A stretch of DNA of 64,000 nucleotides from NCBI GenBank assembly GCA_023374045.1, contig CM041780.1:171798085-171862084 (forward strand), written 5' to 3'. This document shows, one piece after another, positions 32,742 to 43,900 of this stretch. The translations under genes and the position numbers were made by a program. The notes beneath the pieces are model-generated. The model was not told the DNA's origin and did not search any database. It saw nothing but the letters and a program-made list of their open reading frames with translations. Source of the DNA: Limonium bicolor (lineage: Eukaryota > Streptophyta > Magnoliopsida > Caryophyllales > Plumbaginaceae). Every line of letters starts with the position of its first letter. Position 1 is the first letter of the stretch.

Positions 32742-33784
32742 TAATGGTGGCCATCGGGTCCGGTTCTACCCGGAACCGGCGGTTCTACCCGGAACCGATT
32801 GAACCGGAACCGGCCGGGAACCGGTGGGAACCGGAACCGAACCGCCTCAGCCGGTTCCGAATACGAATACATGTTGTGAGATTCGGGCCCGAACCAGACC
32901 CGGAACCGGAACCGGAACCGCTCGGAAAACCGGTTGGAACCGGTCGAACCGTCATCGGATTCGGAACCGGGAACCGGAATCGGAACCGCAAACGGTGGAA
33001 CCGGAACCGGAACCGCCCCAGAACCGGTTGAAGTTACCGTTGGAATCGGGCCAAAACGATGTCGTTTTGGGTCTCGGGCGCGCGCTCCTCTGAAGAAAAT
33101 AGCCGTTAGATCCCAAGCACGTGTATTGCAATATGAAGGCCAACATGATGATTGGTATGAGATGAATGGGGATAACACCACTTAGGACTTCTATCTTGTA
33201 ATATTTTAGAATGTATTAGTAATTTAGTATTACTTTCTTTCCATGTAATCTTTTTTTAAGACTTGCAAATTGAAATCATGTAACCTCTTAGTAGCTGTAC
33301 TCTTTTTCCTTATTAAGGTTTTCCCAATGGGTTTTTACCTAATAAGCTTTTAATGAGGCAGTGAATCATATAATAAAATTCTCTTTGTTCCTTATTTTTT
33401 GTAAATTCAATAAAATTCCTAAGTCTTTGTTTCTTACACATTTAAGATTATAAACTTGAAGAATAACCTATCTAGGAGTAAAGTGGATGAAGGAGCAACG
33501 TGTGCGCTCAAACGGATCTCAAATCGGAGCTAAAACGAAGCAACTGGAGCCGATCGAATCTTTCCGGAACCGCTCCAGAACCGGAACCGATCAGAACCGG
33601 ACAACCGAACCGGAACCGAACCGGAACCGACAACCGGAACCGGTTTGCCAAAAAGGAAGACCGAAGCAGAAGAAACCGAAACCGAACGAAGACCGACCAG
33701 ATAACGTAGACACGAATTCCGAACCGAACACCTGGACCGGAACCGGAACCTGAACCGGTGGAACCGGACCCGTGGCCACCATTA
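32742..33784. mobile_element. Non-autonomous hAT-type DNA transposon (1,043 bp)
   Basis: Terminal inverted repeats: the left end TAATGGTGGCCATCGGGTCC faces the right end, whose reverse complement is TAATGGTGGCCACGGGTCCG. An 8-bp duplication TTTGGTAT stands on both sides (32734-32741 and 33785-33792), the hallmark length of hAT. The ends are filled with GGAACCGGAACC-type repeats (about 32755-33040 and 33540-33770), like the subterminal repeats bound by hAT transposases. The centre contains a short frame ending QARVLQYEGQHDDWYEMNG that might be a transposase remnant, but no transposase domain is seen. Confidence 0.88.
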
Positions 33785-33792
33785 TTTGGTAT

Positions 33793-34400
33793 GTGTTTAT
33801 TGATACTTTACAGCAATGATTCTCCCTTTTATGTATGAATCGATAGAATGGTTTGTATAATCGGCCCACTGCTTGGTAGGTGTTGTTTTATTTGATTTCA
33901 TTATAGTGCTAAAGTAGATCTAGGCTTTGTTATTTAGTAATTTAACTCCTTTAACTTTGTTTAACTAATGTGTTCTTGATTCTTTGCAGGTCACACGTAA
34001 ATGAAGGCTCCACATACTGATTTTAATTGTTACATTATCATATAGTATATGCTAGGTGAGTTACATTAGCATAAGACAAATGTTTTTGCAAAAATCTAGC
34101 CAATAAGTACCCATTTAACGCATGGAATGGAGGTCATATGGACCTTATTTTTAACTTGATTTTTGTTACACTATATTGTACTAAGACCATACTAATTTGT
34201 GTAATAGGTTCCAGCATTTAATTGGTACATTTATACCTTGGTAAAAGATGAAAGTTTAAGTTAAAAATGCTGATTTTAGGTATCTTTTGTCTCAAAAATA
34301 GCCCCTGGTTGTGCTATGATTTTAGCACTGGAATTAATTGATTTAGATGGTCAATTTATCCACTTTTAAGATTATCAACTCGTGGCTACTCAAAAACATC
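33793..34400. other. Unassigned sequence right of the hAT element
   Basis: AT-rich, without a convincing coding frame. TTCTTTGCAG/GT near 33990 looks like a splice acceptor, but no exon is recognisable. It may be non-repetitive DNA or an old unrelated element. Confidence 0.4.
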
Positions 34401-35222
34401 AAGGCAATTGCGGTAAAACGCATTTTTGTGACACCCGAAGGTGCGTTTTTGTGCTTTAAGGATTTTTCTGAAAATTAATTAGTCGTTATGAGTTCCAAGT
34501 GTTTATTGACATTGTTTATAGTCAATATAATATTTTAAGGTGTTACATTGAGTTATATGGGGTTATATAAACTTGTAACTCATTTTCGGGCTAAGGGGAC
34601 ACTCCCGGGGCAAAAAGAAGCGTTAAGAAATTCCCCCGAGCTCTTCGCTTATTTTTGAGAAGTAGCTTGGTAATTCTCTTTAGAATGATTAATAATGATT
34701 TTAGGAACTCTAAGAATAATTATATAGGGGTTCGTGCCTCCTTGGCACTCCTCCTAGGCATTCCCGGGCCTTTATGGGGCCCACATCGGGAACTTCCAAG
34801 AACTTTATATTTAACTGGGAATTTATCCTGAGAACTTCATCTTATATGTTTATTAAAGTGTTATGGTGTATTTGGAATGAAGTGTGATGCTTTCTTTACT
34901 TTATTTTATAAAGTATTTCCGGGACTTTCAGGCCTTAAGGGCCCTTAAAGGAACTCCCGGGCATTTTGTATTTCTCCTCTGTATTAACTGAGGACTTGTG
35001 TTTAAAGGTCATAAAATGATCCTTGTTTTAACTTCATATGAGTGTTATAAACATATATAACTTGGTTAGCTTAAGGTCGGGCTTTAACGCTCGTTTATGA
35101 CCTTAAGGATTTAGGTGCGTTTTTAACGCCTAACCGTTTATATTCTTTTCTCAGGTTTAATAATCCCCTAGATAATAGTTATTTACCTTTATTTAATTAT
35201 TTAAACTTTAGGGGTATTTCAT
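34400..35222 (-). mobile_element. LTR fragment F (5' part, minus orientation)
   Basis: TGAAATACCCC on the minus strand starts at 35222, directly beside LTR E sequence, and the fragment runs leftward without a clear end. It has several CCCGGG blocks. The start motif matches the other LTRs, but the body does not match A, B or H, so it is a separate family. The left limit is approximate. Confidence 0.55.
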
Positions 35223-35552
35223 ACATAATACATCGCGTTATAGTTAGATACTCGACTAGTTAATTCTGTTATGTTGTATATATACGACCCGTTTATTTTG
35301 TCGCGATTTAGTTATACGAACTATGCGACGTTACAATTTATTATATACGACGTTGTCATGTTTTCGGACACGTATCTGCCGTACTAAATTTAATTGTTCG
35401 TTTGTTCACAAGTTGTTACATGCTCATAATAATGTAACACTTTCACCTTAATTTAAACCTTATGCCATAAGGTTTTATATGCTTAATTATTAGGCCATAA
35501 TTTTTTAATTTATATATGTCCAATCCATATTTAATTAAGTAGGGGTATTTTA
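35223..35552 (-). mobile_element. 3' LTR fragment of element E
   Basis: It matches 46978-47310 with few differences and ends at the PPT. Fragment F interrupts it on the left, so only 330 bp of the LTR remain here. Confidence 0.88.
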
Positions 35553-35553
35553 A

Positions 35554-35569
35554 TCTACCCCCCTTAAAA
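35554..35569 (-). promoter_or_regulatory. Polypurine tract, element E
   Basis: The minus strand reads TTTTAAGGGGGGTAGA next to the LTR. Confidence 0.88.
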
Positions 35570-36017
35570 AGACTTCGTCCCGAAGTCGCTTTGTTCAAAT
35601 AGGTGTGTTAACAACTACCCATATGATCCCATAATGTATATTTATGTGATATATCATTTACACACATCGTGTTGTGCTAATACCGCACATAGCCATCATT
35701 TGTGGCGTTAGTTCAAACATATGGATGTAGGCGATCCATCAGCACCATCATTTCCTATCAGTTCTACCAACCCTGACAACCTCCCGAGGTGTCTGTACCA
35801 TACCATCATTCCACATTCCGTATCTAATGATTCATTTCGTATCTAGGTGATACCATATGTATCAATCTACAAGATAGTATAAATATATATATATATATAT
35901 ATCACAATTATCATGAAGAAAAGTACTACGTACATGGATGTAAACACATCATTCGAACAAGTATTTCATAAGATTCATACATACAAGTGCACAACTCACA
36001 CAAACAAAATCAACCAC

Positions 36018-36191
36018 GTACGCCCCGCGTACCAAACAATACCAAAAAATGACCAAACAACAGCAACGAACAACGTATGCCCCGCATACTGCCAATTCAT
36101 TGTATGCCTCGCATTAGAAACAACAAGCAACAAACGTCGTATGCCCCGCATACCGACACACATACCATCAAACCACTTATGCCCCGCATAC
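36018..36191. repeat. Five palindromes GTATGCCCCGCATAC in the 3' UTR of element E
   Basis: Copies at 36018, 36075, 36102, 36139 and 36177. The first reads GTACGCCCCGCGTAC, where both arms changed together. The spacers, rich in CAAACAACA, are not conserved. Confidence 0.85.
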
Positions 36192-36234
36192 GAAACAACA
36201 AAATTCAGTGCACACATGTGCGCAGCCAAGAGGC

Positions 36235-36250
36235 TCTACCCCCCTTAAAA
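36235..36250 (-). promoter_or_regulatory. Internal (duplicated) polypurine tract, element E
   Basis: An identical second copy of the 16-base PPT, 681 bp from the terminal one and next to sequence resembling the end of pol. Confidence 0.6.
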
Positions 36251-39200
36251 AGGGTTACGCCCCCGAACCCCACAAGTATTTAACAGTCGCTCAACAAGGA
36301 GCGCAGGATACTTGGCTTTCATAGAGTTTTTTAATTTCCATGTGGTATCTTCAGCCTTTGGAGTAGATTATCCTTAGACCAGAGAGACGGGTATGACTCT
36401 AGCTCCTCCGGGCTCCAAAACAAATGAAGGGTGAGGCACGTGTTTGTGCTCTCTCCCGAAATCGTTCTAATGGGCCCACTCGCTCCGCACAGAGGTGTAG
36501 ACCCATGAACATAGACTCAGTTTGATTCCCTGTATTGTCGTATATCCCATCGTTAGGATTACTAGCATGTTCGCGTATTTTCTCTCCTTGGCTTCCAGCT
36601 TGAGTTGTCATATGACATTGGCTATTATTAGTATTTAGTGCTTTTTGCACCTTTCTTGGTAATACCGAGACGTACTAGTCTTGATGTCTACTTAGATAAA
36701 GATTGTCCCCATGTCCTGGTGGTTTTGTTCCAGAGTAACACATTGTTCGTGTTTATATATTGGATCTTCTTCCCGTGTGTCGGGTTAGCAACAACGGTGG
36801 TATGTTCTTCCTGCTTCCTGTCAGGGAATTCCATATGTTGTGCTCGTATTAGAGTTCTGCAACTTTATCTTCCATTTCACATTATTCTCTGTGCGTTTTA
36901 CTCGTCTAAGTTCGCCCACTTATTTATTATTGATAGCTGTTCGTGTTTGTCGCTTCCGCGTGCATCACATTTCAGTCGATTCGACGGTTTGTTAGTCATT
37001 ATAACGTTTATGTTCTTGTTAAAGCATCTGCTAGTATACTAGCTTGTTTTCCATTATTGCGTAGTTAGTTTATGTTCTCTGGATTGTAAGAACTTGCGTG
37101 ATCCTTATGAGGGTTCTACGTATTATTCGTCCATACTGTAGGTTCCTGGTTCCTCTAGCCTGCTGGTTTAACTGCGGCTCTTCTCGTCCATCTTCGAGGT
37201 AATCTGCGTCACTGTTCGTAGCGCGGAGTTGACTACTTCTGTGTTCCTAACACTACTTGTGTACATGCATGGGGTACCGTACTGATACATTACTACTTAC
37301 CCGACTAACTTATAAACAAGTCTGTCAGGCCCACATGCTCCTATTGGAGTGCGGTCGTCCCATGTCTCGTTTAGTAAATGGTAGCGTCCGTCACACGGCT
37401 GTTGTGAAGTATTCAATTGTCAATCTCCTTTTGATGGATGTCCTTGTTGTAGTTCGATGTTAATTGGTCTGCATTGTCAGTTATCTTGTCGTAGGTGTTA
37501 ATGTTCTAGTAGTATCGTGGTAAAGTGGTTGAGAACATTATTTTGTTCGCTGGACTCATGTCCTTAGTAATACACTAGAGTAGCATTTGGTGTTAACCAG
37601 TTAAACGTTAGATGTGGTTCGTCTGTATGGCTACAATCGGTTTGTGTAATATGGTGCTGAGCTAACAATGTCAGTTCTTATCTTGATTTCATGGGTACTA
37701 TACATAATCCTTTCCTCCAGGTTTAATCATTATCACCTCTTCGCTGTTATACTCCTGATACGGAGTAGGGTAAGTTCTCATACTTGGGTATTCATATTGT
37801 TCCCTGTTCTGTTTAATTGGGGTGTGTATGTAGATTGCATAATAGCTTGAACAATTTGACTCTTTTTTCTTTCCAATCATTCTCCTTGAAGGTATACTGC
37901 ATCCACAAAGGGTATGCCATTTTTTCACAAGATTATGCTTGTCCACTAGGACTAAACATTTATCACTATTAGTGACTAGCATTACATGCTGGTATATACT
38001 CCTGGTATTCAGTTAGTAAGTAATGCCTTCGTTGTTACTTATTGTTTAGTGCTAGTTATTTGTAACTGTAGTTATTTATATTTCAAGTGCGCGGTTTGGC
38101 GCCTGTTATTAAATCATCATTGTTATTTACATTGCTTACCGTATGTACCGTAGCTTCTTTACTTCATCACATTAATTTAGACATTGTTATGTGATAACAT
38201 GCTTTGAAAGGTAATCGGAGTCGGTCTCCTCGCTCATGCCCTTTATTTGTACATTAGGTACCTGCTTACCTGTGCTATTGTAATATCGATTTAGTTGTTT
38301 GCCATTGTTTTACGTTACACATTCTTTCATCATTGACGGCCGTCACGGTAGTAAACGACATGCCTTTAACACATGATGATATTTATCATTTTTATATGGC
38401 AGAACGCCAGTGGCGGTAGCCATTCTTCTACTTTGAACTTGTCTCGTAATCAGTGTGATTTGATAATGCACATAAAACTTAATCTTGACGGTTGTTCGTT
38501 TTTAATTGTACATAACCGTATATGGCACTCCTTGGTAAAGGTAGTGCTCAGAGGTGGTTATTATCCATGCGTTCAGTGTTGGTTCGCGTTCATTGTTGCG
38601 AAGGTATTGGTAATGGCCGTATTACGGCAGAATTGTTCTTTTCACTCTTGGTCCATCTGTGGACTGATACGTTTACTAATTCTCTTGTGTTCGTCACAGG
38701 TTGGCGTATATATGAATATAGTTAGTGAACTATAAGTTACATTTATTATAAGGTTAAAATGTTATAACATATGATATGTATAACATTTTATTAAATATGT
38801 GGCAATATTGTAATAATGGAAAAATATTAGGAGTTGATGGAATAAGAATTTTGATGTATATGCCTTTCGGCAATAATATAGTTTTTATTAAAAGTATGGG
38901 TTATGATATTTAATGAGAAAATGGAATTTATAACCTAAGGTTAGTATAAAATAAAACCTTAGGAATTATAAATATATGTCCTGAAATGTTACAAAATATT
39001 AAGATAAAGTTCTTAATATAAATTGCATAATATAATGCATCAAATCAAATAATCATCTTACATTAGGATGATGATGAAAATGTGACATATGATATAAGAG
39101 AATAAATCATGAAATATAAATATAAGTGAATAAATATAAATACTGAGCATACGATATAGTTGGAAACTATATGGTAGTGATCGTATTCTCTTCATAGTTT

Positions 39201-40890
39201 TATTTGTATGATTTAATATATACAACGTAAACTGTTAATCGCAAGTTTCCTTATTTAATATCTTATTGCTAAATTGTTGCTAGTTGTTTGTAACTAGGAT
39301 ATTGCAGTTTTGTTTATCCTTACTATAATTAATTTTGGCAACTTGTGAAGAGTCTCAGGAGTCATACGACTCTGGTGTGATCAGCACCAGTGTTGAACTA
39401 TCCTTCCACCCCAATTTGTGGTTGGTTTCCTTTGATCCCCGGGAATCAGGTTTCACCGTCCACTTCCACTTTAGCCATCAAATGGTTTGATAATTAAATT
39501 ATGTTACCTTGGCTCTTAAGCCGGTGTCATTTGATTCGTTCCTGTTTAGTAGTTGTAATTTGTTATGGGCTGGTGTGCCATTTTTATTGCATTAGTCGGA
39601 CTCGTTGGGTCCTTCAGAGGTTGTTGGCCTCATATCTTAGTGGTTTATTGCAACAATTGTAGTTCTATAGTTTACATTAGAGGTGTACAACTGTTCGGTG
39701 ATCATTGGTAGCCATGGTGTTGTACCATTGGTCTACTCAGTTTACAGAATTTGTTTGTAACGATAATAGCAGTAGTAACTGCAGTCGTAGTTGTTTGCAG
39801 CACTTGCGGTAGCAAGTGTGCGGGGTAGACGAAATTACTGGTACATTGTTTAAATCAGCGCTTGCAGTGGCAAGCGCGTCATGCAAGTAGAGTTGTCGGT
39901 TCCCGACTTGTTTGTCTTACTGCTGCATTGGTTGCTTAAGTACTGTTAGAATGATTGTTCATGAAAAAGACGATATTTTGGATTGGAAAAGTTCCTAACC
40001 ACATTGTCATTAGATTATTCAAGTCCTCCCTCACGTTAGACTCAGAGTAGCGTAAACGCTCGAATTTGTTTCTCCAAATGTGTCGTCACGCCAAGGTTCT
40101 AGCGTCACAAGTTTTTGGATTTGAGCTTGAACATAACAGGACGGTATTCTCACAAAATTCTTCCATGTTTTCAATAAAATCTCTTTTTACAGTCTAGTGT
40201 TACGATACAATAGTATGGTGGTTAAAGGTCCCATTACGGGCGACGGTCTCGGGAGCTCATGGTGCTCCCGGTCCACTTGCCCTGATGTCTTGGGTAATCC
40301 TTTCCATGATGTTACGGTAGTAGTCGTACTCGCCTCTGGTGGTGTCCATTGCTACAATGCTTGGTCGTTAAGGGTGGTATGGTATTGGGTTTTTATTCAT
40401 GTTACAGAAGTAGGAATTATTCATTCAGTGGGAGAGCGTTTAGACGGTCTGTTGGGCTTGGTTTCCCCCTTCCCAATATTCGGGGATTATATTTCTCAGT
40501 TGTATCATACTCATTGGGTTGTGGCGGGAGGGGTACTGTCGGCGGTAGTCCGTACTGGACTTCCACATGAATGTGGATTGTCGCCAGGTTACTCATGACG
40601 TTTGTGTCTCCTCCTGGTTGAGCTCTCAGTTGGTTCGTAACGGGGATATTATTCCGGGCCTCTATGCCCTTCGCCAACTTCCTGGCTCACACCACCGCTA
40701 GACTCCAGTATTACCGTTCGTCTTCTCAATAACGCACCATATTACAATCAACTCATTTGTGTGCCTCAAGGACTAATACTTGCAAGCCAAAGGCTCTGCT
40801 AACACATAATTCCATTTAGACAAAGACGTTTCGTACCTCACACTATGTTTCCCAAGTCCTAAGCTCACTGTTTTAACCTCGTATCTCGTC
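36251..40890 (-). pseudogene. Decayed interior of element E (pol remnants, no intact frame)
   Basis: Near 36300-36400 the minus strand resembles the 3' end of pol of A/B. Near 38650 it resembles the integrase HPQTDGQSER segment. Stops and indels interrupt every frame, and the spacing does not fit A/B, so large insertions are likely. The block 38720-39300 is very AT-rich and may be an inserted LTR piece. 39381-39421 is shared with element H. Two hairpins lie at 39799-39820 and 39857-39880. No AlkB motif was found. Element E could only move with proteins supplied by another copy. Confidence 0.6.
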
Positions 40891-40906
40891 ATCAGAGCGG
40901 TACTCC

Positions 40907-40918
40907 GCTCTGATACCA
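40907..40918 (-). promoter_or_regulatory. tRNA-iMet primer binding site, element E
   Basis: The minus strand reads TGGTATCAGAGC. The overlying hairpin (40891-40914) closes with GCGG/CCGC. Confidence 0.9.
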
Positions 40919-40922
40919 CTTT

Positions 40923-43900
40923 TGTAACACCCCTCATAAACAAATGCGTAATAGTCACTCACGTTAACAGAAAGTAAAACGTCTCACAGCGGAAAAATAA
41001 ACAACGACATTAAACTCACTCGGGTCTCACATGCCATTACTCGCCCACGCGAGTAACGAAGCAGTAATTAAATTCAACGCTAAACATCAATACTACTCAA
41101 CCGCAGTGACGACGAGATATCTCCTATACATCATACTAAGTCCACATCCATAACAGTCGACAAGTGAGCATCTACCCAAATCCCACATGAATACAACCGT
41201 ATTGTTATACATCTACAGGCTGATGTCGTTATACAATAAATTTCTTACGCAATAATTAATGTAACCCTAGCTACCCTGTTCCCGCACTTCGGCTTCAACG
41301 AAGATCAACAACCTGCACAATAAGTGTAGTCTCAGCGATAGACGCTGAGTATGCCGGATCTGGACCCTATTGGTCACTTGTCATTTTTAACCGTCTTGAT
41401 ATTAGATTGATTTCATGCTTTATCATTTTACAGATATAATAAATACTGTAACAACATGCATGATTATATAACCATTCATCCAATCCAAACAGTCATGTAC
41501 AAATATACACAGTACAATCACACATCATACAATACGACAGCATTAGTAAATCGTATGTCGTATTTTATCATCATCATGTATTACAACATTCGGCCCCCAG
41601 GCCCTCACATATCATTTGTTTTGGTTAGCACTGTCGGGCGTCAATTAGGACAACCCAATATATTCACTTGGACAGTAGTCCCACGTACACACAAGGTGCT
41701 CACTGCCCTGATCATCCGAAGACTCCGGGACTAATTCACTTTGCCTTTGTAAAGGCGTCCATTTAGGTGGCCAAGAGCCTGGTGCCAACGGTAGCACACT
41801 CCGCCTGACGATCTATTTAGGCTCGTTCAGGATTAACTAGGGTAAACCCTATACGGGATAACCCAAGAGATCTCTACGCGCGACCAGCAGCCAGTGACTG
41901 TCTGGATTAAGGTACATCATCACATTCATTCACACTCCACTATTAACTTCGTTAGTTAGATAGTCAGTTACAGTTTTAGTTATGGAGAACATCACTTAAT
42001 TTGTTGGCTGCCCTATGGGTCTTACACATGCCTAGAATTATTCTAGGTAGTATTCACGTTCGAGTCAAAGCTCTAGAGTCCGACAATGTCGTATCCCATT
42101 CCTAAGTGTCTTACTTAGGTTATAACTACATACTTGTAATACTTAGCGTATTAGGTCAGGCAACGGTGGTCACAATCACACACTTCGCATATGTAGTTTT
42201 GTATAAGTCGATCTATAGTCGACGTAGTATTAGTCCCGTAGGACGTTCGTGCATAAATAAATAATGCAGTAAACATAGCTACCCATCACACACATAAATC
42301 ACATACATACATTCACACAAGTTATTTATCAAACAAATCCGAGCCCGAGGAATTCCTCAGGACAACTCGGATCAAACCCCTTTTACATGCCGTACATCGT
42401 GTCAAGGTCGCGCAGTGTAGACCACTAAGTTTTCTCGAGCGCGCACACGTCTGACGGGCGATCTAACAATACAAAGAACGCTATATGTCATTCCACATGA
42501 CAGTATGATTCGGTATTTCCGAATAAGTCTGAAATCCCGGTACTACGCCCCCGGATTTTCAACTGTTACTAGTTTACGTATAGTCATCTTAAAAATTCCA
42601 TACTCGTAGTAAGTATTAATATTCGGTTTAGCAAAGACGTCGGTTTCTATTCGAACGTCATAGTTAACGTTTTCAACTTAGGAATTACAGCTTCAACCCG
42701 TAATACTTTAAAATGTTACGCTTTATATAACTTCGTTCGTTCTCGTATATTTTAATCCAACCGTTATATTGCATGCATAGGTATTTTATAACCCATAGTT
42801 GCATGCATGGTTGTAGTTTATAACCTACGTGCATGCATTTCATGCAACGTTAGTTTATAATGCACGATAGATTGTTATTCCTCGATATACCTTATATTAT
42901 TCAACTTCTCGTTTATGAAACAACTTGTATTTATTTATAACCTTATGACATTATAGTATGTTTATACTTATAAGTTGACATTTATTATTTACTACTATAT
43001 GGTCTGTAAACCATATTATATATGCATGTCACTTGCCCCAATATACATATGTGTATATATATACTTTGTTTTCTTAAAGAAATAAGAAACTTTATATTAT
43101 GCACATGCTATTCCTTGTACAAGGTTTATTTAAACCATTCCAAATCATATATTATCCATAGTATTTTTGTCATTGTATACTATAGTTTATATCTTCATTC
43201 TTGATGTATAATGTACATATGAATGTGCTAGTAAGATAGTTTTAATAAACTATACTTTTGGCCACTCAATATTATTTAGTGTTACATTTATATCATGATA
43301 CCATATAGTGTGGTATTTTATATGTCATTTAACTTTATAACATATAGTTGACAATTACATATATGTACCGAAAATAGTGTATACATATAATACACTTATA
43401 CTTCTTTATTCCCTTATTTTTCATTAAATCACAATCACATAATTTAATACCATGTTATAAATACTTTATTTTATAACATCAAGACTTTGTAATAAGATGT
43501 AACCTATAGTCTGGTAGTATATCCCTTTTATTGCCGAATAAGCATGTATTTAATATTTCATTTCCTTTCACCCCACACTTTATAATTACTACAATTCCAC
43601 CACTATTTTTATAACACTTTTTCATAACATATGTTATATCCTCCAACATTATAATATTTATAACATATGGTTTTCACATGTTATTTCTAATATATTACCG
43701 AACAGCCCTTTGTTGTTTGGTATATATTCTTTTTTTCAGCAACATAATTTCCTTATTTACACATCAGCCACATATATTATAACAAGTTATACATATAGGT
43801 TATACTATATAGTTTTAGTATTTGTTACTCATATAACCGATAGCTTTATTATGTTTTATTGCAAACAGCCCCCTTCTGTTTTTGAAATCCCTTTCCTTCC

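Noticed and set aside
32726..33185. Arg/Pro/Glu-rich frames in the GGAACC arrays (e.g. EPEPEP)
   Set aside because: Simple-repeat translation inside hAT subterminal repeats, open in all frames. No domain.
36638..37042. 134-codon hydrophobic frame in element E
   Set aside because: Lies on the strand opposite to the element, in decayed pol sequence. T-rich base composition gives spurious hydrophobic residues.
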